Source: Haloparvum alkalitolerans
GTDB lineage: Archaea; Halobacteriota; Halobacteria; Halobacteriales; Haloferacaceae
Length of the DNA: 64,000 nucleotides
Direction: 5' to 3'
Assembly: GCF_050122995.1 (NCBI RefSeq)
Contig: NZ_JBNLIA010000003.1
Location: forward strand, 342,570 to 406,569
This document shows, in pieces, positions 1-7,396 of the stretch. The number at the start of each line of letters is the position of its first letter. The stretch's first letter is position 1. The notes under the pieces were generated by a model that ran no database searches, was not told the DNA's origin, and worked only from the letters and a program-made list of their open reading frames with translations. The position numbers and the translations under genes were made by a program.

Positions 1-1
1 G

Positions 2-655
2 GCCGCCGACGGCTACTACCACGCGTTCCCGCGTGCGGCGCTGGAGCGCGGCTTCCTCGCGTGGGGGATGAACGGCAAGCCGCTCCCGCAGGCTCACGGT
101 GCGCCCGTCAGGGTGCTGATCCCGGGCCACTGGGGCGAGATCAACGTCAAGTGGGTGACCGACATCGAGGTCCGCGAGGAGCCCGCGACGGGCTACTGGG
201 AGGAGCGTGGCTGGCACGGGAGCGGTCCGGTGGAGACGGTCGCGAAGATTCACACGGTGACGCGCGACCCCGACGGTCCCGGCCGCGACGACGCCGAAGG
301 CGAGGACGGCGGCGGAGACGCGGACGCCCGCGTGCTGGTCGGTGGTCACGCCTACGCCGGGACGCGCGGCGTCGACCGCGTCGAGGTGTCGACCGACGGC
401 GGCGAGACGTGGACGACCGCGGACCTGTCCGAACCGCTCCCCGGAGCGACGCCCGCGAGCGGGGCGCCCGCCTCGGACCCCGCCGACGACGCGTGGCGGA
501 TGTGGCGCCACGAGTACGCCGACCCGAGCGAACACGCGGTGACCGCCCGGGTCGTGGAGGCCGACGGCACCGTCCAGTCAGCCGAGGAGTCGGGCGCGTT
601 CCCGCGCGGCGCGACCGGCTGGGTCTCCCGTGACGTGTACGCGGCCCGGGAGTGA
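2..655 (+). CDS. C-terminal part of a sulfite-oxidase-like molybdopterin oxidoreductase
   Basis: The reading frame is open from base 2, so the gene starts before the window; an in-frame ATG at 68 is internal. The visible part begins with AADGYYHAF and continues with MNGKPLPQAHGAPVR and PGHWGEINVKWV, which match the end of the Moco-binding domain and its link to the C-terminal dimerisation domain of sulfite oxidase-type enzymes. The phrase VEVSTDGGETW near the middle is a typical immunoglobulin-like dimerisation-domain signature. An acidic, Gly-rich insert sits before it. The family oxidises sulfite or related substrates with a molybdopterin cofactor. The catalytic Cys would be upstream, so substrate cannot be judged. 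Confidence 0.85.
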   Translation, partial: AADGYYHAFPRAALERGFLAWGMNGKPLPQAHGAPVRVLIPGHWGEINVKWVTDIEVREEPATGYWEERGWHGSGPVETVAKIHTVTRDPDGPGRDDAEGEDGGGDADARVLVGGHAYAGTRGVDRVEVSTDGGETWTTADLSEPLPGATPASGAPASDPADDAWRMWRHEYADPSEHAVTARVVEADGTVQSAEESGAFPRGATGWVSRDVYAARE

Positions 656-699
656 TCGACGCAAGAGACTTATTCGCCCCACCCATGCCAACATCACAC

Positions 700-1431
700 A
701 TGGACATACGCGTGCAGGGGGACGTGCCCCCGGACCCCTTCCTGAGCGCGGCCGACCTGTTCGAGACGGAGTTCTCGCTGTCCGACCCGGTACACGTCCG
801 AGTGCGCGAGGACCCCGACGAGCGGACGTGGGCCGGCCACTACCCGGACCATCACGTGCTCAACGTCTCCAGACGCGCGGCCACGAGCGCGATGGCGCGC
901 GAACTGGCGGTCCACGAGTTCGCCCACATGGCGCGCCACGAGGAGGACCACCCCTCCCACGTCCAGTCGACGGAGGAGGCGCTGTACCTGGGGCTCGCCG
1001 GCGAGTCCGTCGAGCGCCGGAAGCTCGCGCACTGCTACCAGATCGCGAACCACATGAAGGACATCTACGCCGACGACATCACTCTCGCGGTGACCCCGCC
1101 GGACAAGTTGCTCGGCTTCCTCGAGTCGACGCTCGCGACCGCGGTCGCCGACCGGCCGACGCCGCCGCGTCCCGGCACCGAACCGGCGGGCGAGGGCGCA
1201 GACCCGGAGATCACCGCCGTCAACGCCGCCTTCGCGCTCGCGCTCGTCGAGCGGCACGACCTCGCGGACCGCGACCACCGCATCTACGACCTCGCGCGCG
1301 CGGCCGGCAGCGACGCGCCCGGCGTCGACGTGGCGGCGTTCAAGCGGCGGTTCCGCGCGCTCGGCCCGGACCCCTCTACCAGCGACTACAGAAAAGCGCT
1401 CGTCGACGCGACGCGAGCCTACGCGGTCTGA
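700..1431 (+). CDS. DUF5781-like haloarchaeal protein with HExxH motif
   Basis: This resembles a conserved haloarchaeal family that I recall as DUF5781; its function is not known. The N-terminal half contains VHEFAHMARHEED, an HExxH-type zinc-metalloprotease motif followed by further His and Glu residues, so a zinc-dependent peptidase-like fold is likely. A long helical C-terminal half follows. An ATG at 652 is in frame, but a TATA-like ACTTATT at 666-672 lies inside that extension and about 30 nt before the ATG at 700, which fits a leaderless start there. No membrane segment or signal peptide is visible, so the protein should be cytosolic. The peptidase role is inferred only from the motif. 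Confidence 0.75.
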   Translation: MDIRVQGDVPPDPFLSAADLFETEFSLSDPVHVRVREDPDERTWAGHYPDHHVLNVSRRAATSAMARELAVHEFAHMARHEEDHPSHVQSTEEALYLGLAGESVERRKLAHCYQIANHMKDIYADDITLAVTPPDKLLGFLESTLATAVADRPTPPRPGTEPAGEGADPEITAVNAAFALALVERHDLADRDHRIYDLARAAGSDAPGVDVAAFKRRFRALGPDPSTSDYRKALVDATRAYAV

Positions 1432-1477
1432 CGGGTCCCTCAGAGCGCCGTGTCCACTTTCCGCGCACGTCCATCGC

Positions 1478-2845
1478 TCAGTCCGGCCCGATCCGCACGA
1501 GCCGGTCGTCGCCCGGCCGCGGGAACCGGTCCTGGTGGGCCCGACCGTCCCGGTTCGAGGTGATCGCGTACAGCGCGCCGTCGGGACCCTGTTCGACGTG
1601 TCGGATCCGACCGAGTTCGTCTGCCAGCGCCCGATGAGCGACGGCGTCGTAGTCGCCGTCCATCCAGTCGGCGTCGTAGCGGACGCCCTCCGTCCCCCCG
1701 TCCGCGGTCGCGGTCGGAGGCGTCTCGGCGCCCGCCGAGTAGACCGTCACGAGGTTGATCCGCTGTGAGGAGAGCCCGCCGACGACCAGCCGGTTCCGCC
1801 ACGACGGGACCGCGTCCCCGGTGTAGAAGACGCAGCCGGGAGGGGCCCACGTCTCCGAGGGGCCGGTGTTGACGACCGGGCGCGCGTAGTCGGTCTCCGG
1901 ATAGGTGTCCCCGTCGCGGGCGAACGAGCCCCCCTCCTCGGGGCCCCAGCCGTGATCCGCGCCGGGGCGGAGCACGTTCACCTCGTCGCGGGAGCCGGGG
2001 CCGTGCTCCGTGATCACCGGCGTCGCGTCCGGCAGGAAGGTGATCCCCTGCGGGTTCCGGTGCCCGTAGGTGAACACGCGAGGGTCGCCGCCCTCGATTG
2101 CCGGGTTGTCCGCGGGGGCGCTCCCGTCCGGTTCGAGCCGGAGCACCGATCCGGCGAGGCTGTCGGGGTCGGCCGCGAGTCCGCGGTCGCCCGCGTCGCC
2201 GGTGGTGACCCAGAGGTAGCTCGCCGGCCCGAACGCCAACCGGGCGCCGTTGTGGACCGCGTCGTCGGCCGGGATGTCGTCGATCAGTACGGTCTCGGTC
2301 GCGGTCGGGTCCGGCGCCTCCACGTCGAAGTGCGAGAGCCGGTTGGCGACGCCGTCGTCGGTCTCGCGCGTGTAGAAGGCGTAGACGAGCGGCACGTCGG
2401 GGTAGTTCGGGTGGACCGCGATGCCGAGCAGACCGCCCTCACCGCCGGCGTCCCACCAGCCGCCCTCCTCGCCCGGCGCGACCGCGTCCGCCCGCGAGAG
2501 CACGTCCGCCGACGCGACCGTCTCCAGGTCGTCGGCCGAGTACCGCGCGATCCGCCCCGTCCGCTCGGAGACGAAGAGGTCGCCGTCCGGCGCGAACGCC
2601 AGGTCCCAGGGGATCTCGAGGTCCTCGACCACCGTCTCCACCGTCACGTCGAGGTCGGGCGGCGCCGTCGGCGGTTCCCAGTCGAGGTCGTACCGCGTCC
2701 AGGCCTCGCCGTCGTGTGTGACCGCGCGGTCGTAGCTCGGCTCGTCGTCGATCGGCGCGACACCCGCGCCGTCGTCGAGGCAGCCGGCGGCCGGGAGGCC
2801 GACGAGTCCGGTCGCGGCGAGGAACCGACGGCGGCTCGTGTCCAT
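1478..2845 (-). CDS. PQQ-dependent sugar dehydrogenase-like lipoprotein
   Basis: The 455-residue product starts with a twin-arginine signal (TSRRRFLAATG) and a lipobox ending at Cys22 (GLPAAGC), so it should be exported folded by Tat and lipid-anchored outside the cell. The mature part carries the beta-propeller phrases of the glucose/sorbosone dehydrogenase family: IPWDLAFAPDGDLFVSER, GLLGIAVHPNYP, YGHRNPQGI, HGPGSRDEVN and APPGCVFYTGD. Family members oxidise aldose sugars using pyrroloquinoline quinone, but many archaeal members have unknown substrates. It follows rpsG on the same strand, where elongation factor 2 is usually found in related genomes. Confidence 0.88.
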   Translation of the reverse strand: MDTSRRRFLAATGLVGLPAAGCLDDGAGVAPIDDEPSYDRAVTHDGEAWTRYDLDWEPPTAPPDLDVTVETVVEDLEIPWDLAFAPDGDLFVSERTGRIARYSADDLETVASADVLSRADAVAPGEEGGWWDAGGEGGLLGIAVHPNYPDVPLVYAFYTRETDDGVANRLSHFDVEAPDPTATETVLIDDIPADDAVHNGARLAFGPASYLWVTTGDAGDRGLAADPDSLAGSVLRLEPDGSAPADNPAIEGGDPRVFTYGHRNPQGITFLPDATPVITEHGPGSRDEVNVLRPGADHGWGPEEGGSFARDGDTYPETDYARPVVNTGPSETWAPPGCVFYTGDAVPSWRNRLVVGGLSSQRINLVTVYSAGAETPPTATADGGTEGVRYDADWMDGDYDAVAHRALADELGRIRHVEQGPDGALYAITSNRDGRAHQDRFPRPGDDRLVRIGPD

Positions 2846-2957
2846 GTCCGACCCTGCATCAGCAGCGGCTAAAGCGTACTGTTCGACCGCGGTCGAGCGA
2901 CCGGAGCCGAGGCTCTCGGCGTGTCGAGAAGGGATCGAAGGGAGAAGATCGCCCGCG

Positions 2958-3596
2958 TTAGCGAGCCGCGGCCGCGACGCGTTCCCGCTCTTCCTTCTGG
3001 GAGATCGGGTACGCCTGCATGTCGTAGTCGGCGGCGCCGGTGAGCTGCTGGGCGAGCGCCTCCGCGGCGGGGGTCGCGGACTTGTAGGTGGCGTTCTGGA
3101 CGCCGTCCGCGATGAACTTCAGGGCCTGGTCGACGCGGCGCTGGGGCGCGACGTCGACGGCCTTCGGGACCGAGATGCCGCCGTACTTCAGGCGGACGGT
3201 CTCCTCGCGCGGGGCCGCGTTCTCGACGGCCGTGACGAGCACCTGCGCGGGGTTCTCCTCGGTGCGCTCGTGGACGATCTCGAAGGCGTCGCGCACGATA
3301 CGCGTCGCCTGCTGCTTCTTGCCCGTGTTCTCCTCGGTCTGCATCAGGCGGTTGATCAGCCGCTCGACGATGGAGATCTCGGACTTCTTGAACTGCTTGG
3401 CGGCGTGACGGCCCATCGTGTGCGCGATGGGGGTCACGTTGATGTAGCGCTGGGTGCTCGGGTCCTCGTAGGCGATCTCCGAGACGTCCCACTCGCCGAA
3501 CAGCAGGGCGTTCTCCGTGGCCTGCTCGCTGGCGGCCGGCGCGTCCGGCTCGGGTTCCTGCGCCTCGACGTCGGCGCTCTCCTCGCTCTCGCTCAT
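2958..3596 (-). CDS. rps7: 30S ribosomal protein S7 (uS7)
   Basis: The 212-residue protein has the archaeal uS7 signature, including TPIAHTMGRHAAKQF, EISIVERLINRLM and QTEENTGKKQQA, then the conserved GGISVPKAVDVAPQRRVDQAL block. uS7 binds the 3' major domain of 16S rRNA and starts assembly of the small-subunit head. An acidic haloarchaeal N-terminal extension of about 35 residues precedes the core. Its start overlaps the end of the S12 gene by four bases, so the two are cotranscribed and probably translationally coupled. Length and sequence are ordinary for the family. Confidence 0.97.
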   Translation of the reverse strand: MSESEESADVEAQEPEPDAPAASEQATENALLFGEWDVSEIAYEDPSTQRYINVTPIAHTMGRHAAKQFKKSEISIVERLINRLMQTEENTGKKQQATRIVRDAFEIVHERTEENPAQVLVTAVENAAPREETVRLKYGGISVPKAVDVAPQRRVDQALKFIADGVQNATYKSATPAAEALAQQLTGAADYDMQAYPISQKEERERVAAAAR

Positions 3597-4021
3597 CTGA
3601 CGGGCTTCTCCGCGTTCCCGCGAACCAGTTCGAGCATCGCGACGCCGTTGACCTTCTCCACCTTGTAGTTCACGCCGGAGAGGTCGCCCATCGCGCGACC
3701 CTTCGCACCGCCGATGCCGGCGATGGTGACCTCGTCGTGCTCGTCGATGAACGAGATGGCGCCGTCACCGGGACAGAACGCGGTGACCTGCTTCCCGTTC
3801 TTGATGAGCTGGACGCGAACACACTTTCGGATCGCAGAGTTCGGCTGCTTTGCCTCGATACCGACCTTCTCCAGCACGATCCCGCGACCCTGCGGGGCGC
3901 CCTCGAGGGGGTCGGACTTCTTCTTGAGCCCGCGCTCGCGCCGAGCGTACTCGGTGTCGGACCAACGACGCTGCTGTCGGTCCTTTTTGAGCTGACGGGC
4001 CGCGTATTTGCCGTTCGCCAT
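3593..4021 (-). CDS. rps12: 30S ribosomal protein S12 (uS12)
   Basis: The 142-residue protein is a normal-length archaeal uS12. It contains the decoding-site loop KQPNSAIRKCVRVQL and the second loop with AFCPGDG, both of which contact the A-site codon-anticodon helix in known ribosomes. It is the first gene of a two-gene unit with rps7, which it overlaps by four bases. A TATA-like sequence lies about 26-30 nt before the ATG, pointing to its own nearly leaderless promoter instead of read-through from the polymerase operon, which in this genome is separated by 1.7 kb. Confidence 0.97.
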   Translation of the reverse strand: MANGKYAARQLKKDRQQRRWSDTEYARRERGLKKKSDPLEGAPQGRGIVLEKVGIEAKQPNSAIRKCVRVQLIKNGKQVTAFCPGDGAISFIDEHDEVTIAGIGGAKGRAMGDLSGVNYKVEKVNGVAMLELVRGNAEKPVR

Positions 4022-4046
4022 CGTACCCGTACTTCCGAACGGAGCT

Positions 4047-4054
4047 ACTTAAAC
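4047..4054 (-). promoter_or_regulatory. TATA box for rps12-rps7
   Basis: On the minus strand this reads GTTTAAGT, a haloarchaeal-type TATA element centred about 28 nt before the rps12 ATG at 4021. That spacing predicts a transcript starting at or just before the start codon. Confidence 0.55.
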
Positions 4055-4208
4055 GCCCTCATTCCCGTCCAGCGAGACGGTCTCAAAAGCCGCGAGCGGT
4101 ACCTCTCGACGGATCTGCGGCCGTCCTTTTCCCGTTCGACGGTCGCTCCGTGCCGCTTGGACGATAAGCCGCGCGGAGAATCCGTCTCGACCGGAAACGG
4201 AGGGGTCG

Positions 4209-5090
4209 TTACCGGAACGAGCCGTCGCCGCGCACCCGCGCGGACTCGGTCGCGGTCCCGCCGTCGCTCCCGCCGGTCGCGTCCCGCGCCTCGTCGAGCC
4301 ACCCCGGCTCCGCGACGGTCGTGTCGCCGATCCCCTCGAACTCGATGGTGATCGTGATCGTCGCGTCCTCGCCAGCGTGGGTCCCCGCCCACGTCTGCTC
4401 GATGTGGCGGACGACCCCGTCAGCGTCGACCAGCACCGTCGCCGCCGCCGACTCGACCGTCTCGGGAATGGTGCGCTCGGGCTCGTACGCGTCGGCCGTG
4501 AAGCGCGTCACCGCGACGCCGTCTCGGGTGGTCGCGCCGTCGACGGTAAGGTTCCAGCCGTCGAGGCCGCCGACGCCCGCCAGCGCCTCGCGGCGCATCT
4601 CCGCGTCGAACTCCGCGGTGGTCCGGTCGACCGACTCCGACTGGTAGCGCGTCTCCGCGTCCGTCGCGAGCCGGTAGTAGGCGGTCCCGTCCGCGATGTA
4701 GGCCGTGGTCGTCTCGTCGACCTCGGTGATGTCCTGTTCGAGGAACTGCCGCTCGCGCTCGCGCTCGAACCGGGCGTCGTACGTCTGCGAGAAGAGCCAC
4801 TGGTCGGGGCGCTCCTCGCCGCCGTACTCCGTGTCCGCCTCCGAGAAGACGCGGACGCTCCCCGCCTCGACGACCGCGTCGCCGTGGACCTCCGCCAGCG
4901 TCTCGGCCGCGAGCGCGTCGCCGTCGCGCCACTCGACGTCCTCGGCCGGAACGGGCGTCGGCGACGGGGTCGCCGTCTCCGGCGGCTCGACGGTCCCGTC
5001 GTCTTCGCCGTCCCCGCCCTCGCTCGAACAGCCAGCCAACCCGGTCGTCGCGAGCGCGGCCGCGCCCGCGAGAAGCCTGCGTCGGTGCAT
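4209..5090 (-). CDS. Haloarchaeal lipoprotein (DUF7537-like)
   Basis: The 293-residue product begins MHRRRLLAGAAALATTGLAGC, a Tat signal with lipobox Cys21, followed by an acidic, Ser/Thr/Pro-rich linker (to about residue 50). The rest is a predicted beta-rich domain with repeated strand patterns resembling LolA/LppX-like lipid-binding lipoproteins; I recall similar haloarchaeal proteins under DUF7537. It should sit on the outer face of the membrane. No catalytic motif is visible. It lies between nusA and rps12, a junction that is contiguous in other haloarchaea I know, so it appears to be a later insertion into the operon. Confidence 0.75.
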   Translation of the reverse strand: MHRRRLLAGAAALATTGLAGCSSEGGDGEDDGTVEPPETATPSPTPVPAEDVEWRDGDALAAETLAEVHGDAVVEAGSVRVFSEADTEYGGEERPDQWLFSQTYDARFERERERQFLEQDITEVDETTTAYIADGTAYYRLATDAETRYQSESVDRTTAEFDAEMRREALAGVGGLDGWNLTVDGATTRDGVAVTRFTADAYEPERTIPETVESAAATVLVDADGVVRHIEQTWAGTHAGEDATITITIEFEGIGDTTVAEPGWLDEARDATGGSDGGTATESARVRGDGSFR

Positions 5091-5237
5091 GGCTACGGCG
5101 ATGCCCCTCGGAGCTAAAAGGGGCCGGGTCCGTTCGCGGTCGTAAACCGGTCGAACGATCCGAACGCGGGCGTCAAACGCTAACCGCCATCAACACCAGG
5201 GTGACGACTCGGCGTGGAACCGCACCACTGCGGTGCT

Positions 5238-5522
5238 GTGCTGTCGGCGCGCGCGAGTAACGCGCGCGAGGGAGCCCGCGGCCGCGGTCGCGCAGCGGTG
5301 CAGTGCGGTTCGCGCGACCGCGGCCGCGGCGAGGCTGGGGAGGCGTGAGGCTGCGGTGTAGTTGCGGTGCAGGGCGGGTCGGTACGGGGCGGGACTGAAA
5401 GGGGCAGCCGGCTCGATCCCGCCCGGACGACGTAAGCACTCGCGCCGGGCGGTGCTGAGAGGCGCGAGCGCGCAGCGAGGCCCGGCGGGTCGAGCCGGCT
5501 GGGGCTTTCTGGGTGGTGCTGT
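5238..5522. ncRNA. Structured GC-rich hairpin element, copy 1
   Basis: No convincing gene lies in 5091-5750. Instead there are three strong inverted repeats: a short one around 5249-5268, a perfect 18-bp stem (5276-5293 with 5312-5329) and a stem pairing 5406-5416 with 5490-5500. Between the stems are blocks shared with a second copy at 17640-17919: GAGGGAG, GAGGCTGGGGAGGCGTGAGG (5331-5350), GGGCGGGACTGAAAGGGGC and TGGGGCTTTC. Stem sequences differ between copies but pairing is kept, for example C-G becoming T-A in the third stem. This argues for selection on structure. Whether it acts as RNA or as a mobile DNA hairpin, and on which strand, cannot be decided here. Confidence 0.6.
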
Positions 5523-5672
5523 CTCAAGCAGCAGTCACAGAAATGGACGCAGCAGCGTAGTAGCGAGAGCCGGCTGGGGCTTTCTGGGTGGTGCTGTTCC
5601 AAGTGACAGGCTCTACAGCAGTTTCAACAACATCGTACAGAGAGCCGGCTGGGGCTTTCTGGACGTTACTGT
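5492..5672. repeat. Three tandem 31-bp repeats at exact 75-bp spacing
   Basis: The 3' arm of the structured element is repeated at 5492-5522, 5567-5597 and 5642-5672. Each begins GAGCCGGCTGGGGCTTTCTG; the first two are identical over 31 bp and the third diverges in its last third (GGACGTTACTGT). The three 44-bp intervals are unrelated and A-rich. A single similar module (GAGCCGACTGGGGCTTTC) ends the copy at 17.9 kb. Confidence 0.85.
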
Positions 5673-5750
5673 CCAGCTCAGAAGGATCAGCAACAGAAAC
5701 GAGAACTACCCAAAGGCCACAACGGAAAGCTGGATCAAAAACGTCCGCGT

Positions 5751-6170
5751 CTAGGTCAGCTGGATGTCGTCCACGTCGTAGTGGCGCTTCGCCAGCGTGC
5801 GGGCGGTGTCGATGTTGCGCCCCTCCTTGCCGATGGCGACGCCGCGGTCCTTCTCTGCGACCTCGACGTACGCCACGCGGTCGTTCTGCTCGGAGAGCGT
5901 CACCGCGCGGACGGCCGCGGGCGAGAGCGCGCTCGCGACGAACGACTCCGCGGTGTCGGCGTCCTCGACGAGTTCGACGGTCCTGCCGAGCTCGTCCTCG
6001 ACGCGCTCGACGGTCTGTCCGGCCTGGCCGATCGCCTCGGCCATCTCCCCCGCGGGGACGAGGAAGACCAGCCGGTCGCCCTCCACGAGGCAGTCCTTCG
6101 GCGTGACGCCGGTCAGCTCGTCGAACCGGCCGATGTACCGCCGTGCCTCGTCGGAGAGCTCGACCCGCAT
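5751..6170 (-). CDS. nusA: NusA-like transcription factor
   Basis: The 139-residue archaeal NusA consists of two KH RNA-binding domains without the N-terminal polymerase-binding domain of bacterial NusA, as is normal in archaea. The first KH has VPAGEMAEAIGQAGQTVERVEDEL and the second has VEVAEKDRGVAIGKEGRNIDTAR with the GKEGRN loop intact. It probably acts with RNA polymerase in elongation or termination. It overlaps the stop of rpoA'' by one base and is the last gene of the polymerase operon here, because the usual downstream rps12 is displaced. Confidence 0.95.
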   Translation of the reverse strand: MRVELSDEARRYIGRFDELTGVTPKDCLVEGDRLVFLVPAGEMAEAIGQAGQTVERVEDELGRTVELVEDADTAESFVASALSPAAVRAVTLSEQNDRVAYVEVAEKDRGVAIGKEGRNIDTARTLAKRHYDVDDIQLT

Positions 6171-7396
6171 CAGTCGTCGGCGGGCTTCGAGCCCGTGACC
6201 CGCGAGCCCATGCGCAGGTCCACGTCGCCGGTGCCGATGGAGACCGGCTTCCCGACGATGACGTTCTCGATGACGCCGTCGAGGTCGTCGCGCTCGCCGT
6301 GAATGGCGGCGTCGAGCAGGTGGTTCACCGTCACCTCGAAGGCGGCGCGTGCCAGCACCGAGTCCTTGTTGCCGGAGATGCCGTGCCGGCCGATGGACTC
6401 GATCTCGCCGTTGTTGGTCATGATGTCCGCGACCAGCATCAGGTGGCGGACGTTCACGTCGTCGAGGCCCTGCTCTTCCAGCGTGTCCATCGTCTCGTTG
6501 ATGATGGCCTCGCGGGCGGCCTCGATGCCGAGGTTACGGTGGATCTCGTGGATGTTGTTGCAGGTGGAACGGCTGGCGTCGACGCCCTCGATGCCGAGCA
6601 CGTCGCCGAACGCCGACCCCTCGGTGTAGAGGACGAACTCCTCGCCCTCGTCGGTCTGCTCCTTGCGAATGACGACGCGGGTGACGTCCTCGATGCCCTT
6701 GAACACCACGTCGCGGAGCTGCTCGACCAGCTGGAGCAGCTCGCGGTAGCTCGGCTGGTCCGGGCCGAACTCGATGGCGGTGCCCGCCTGACGCGCGTCG
6801 ACGCCGAGCGCGTCCTCGATGGTCTCCGCGACGATGCCGGCGACCTCGCTCGGGTCGTCGTGGGTGGGCCACCGCTCCAGCAGCGTCTCCTCGTTGAGGT
6901 CGATGCGGACCAGCATGTCCGCGACGTTCGTGGAGACGTCGCCGAGCGCGAGGATCTTCGTGGACTCGATGGACCAGACGACCTCGTGGGCCTTCTCGCG
7001 GTTCTCGGCGTACTCGTCCTCCAGGTACACCGTCATCATCGGCGTGTCCGGCGTCTTCCGGGCGTCCACCAGCTCGATGAGCCGTGGCAGCCCCTGGGTC
7101 ACGTCGATCTCCGCGACGCCCGCGTAGTGGAACGTGTTCATCGTCATCTGCGTCCCCGGCTCCCCGATGGACTGCGCGGAGACCGTGCCGACCGGGTCGA
7201 GGGGGTCGACGCGCGTCTCGAGGTAGCGGTTCTCGACGCCGGTGACGATGTCGGTCGCCTGCTCGTTGGAGATCCCGCCGTATTCCTCGGCCTTCGCGTC
7301 GAGGGTCTCGTACACGTCCTCCTTCAGCCGCCGCGGGAGGTCCGTGTCCTCGACGATGGCCTCGATGTCGTCGGTGACGTGGTCGTACTCAGTCAT
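6170..7396 (-). CDS. rpoA2: DNA-directed RNA polymerase subunit A''
   Basis: The 408-residue protein is the C-terminal part of the largest archaeal RNA polymerase subunit, homologous to the end of bacterial beta-prime. It holds the trigger-loop region (VSAQSIGEPGTQMTMNTFHYAGVAEIDVTQGLPRLIEL) and the jaw and cleft parts, ending with SIGTGDVDLRM. The trigger loop closes on the incoming nucleotide during catalysis. The start codon overlaps the end of rpoA' by eight bases, so the subunits are made from one transcript. Confidence 0.97.
   Translation of the reverse strand: MTEYDHVTDDIEAIVEDTDLPRRLKEDVYETLDAKAEEYGGISNEQATDIVTGVENRYLETRVDPLDPVGTVSAQSIGEPGTQMTMNTFHYAGVAEIDVTQGLPRLIELVDARKTPDTPMMTVYLEDEYAENREKAHEVVWSIESTKILALGDVSTNVADMLVRIDLNEETLLERWPTHDDPSEVAGIVAETIEDALGVDARQAGTAIEFGPDQPSYRELLQLVEQLRDVVFKGIEDVTRVVIRKEQTDEGEEFVLYTEGSAFGDVLGIEGVDASRSTCNNIHEIHRNLGIEAAREAIINETMDTLEEQGLDDVNVRHLMLVADIMTNNGEIESIGRHGISGNKDSVLARAAFEVTVNHLLDAAIHGERDDLDGVIENVIVGKPVSIGTGDVDLRMGSRVTGSKPADD

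Noticed and set aside
5492..5672. Short CRISPR array
   Set aside because: Repeats are 31 bp with regular 44-bp intervals, but there are only three, the third is strongly altered, no cas genes are near, and the repeat is an arm of a larger hairpin element present elsewhere.
5180..5754. Open frames crossing the structured element
   Set aside because: Their products are Arg, Pro and Ser rich and basic, unlike haloarchaeal proteins, and the frames exist because GC-rich hairpins lack stop codons.
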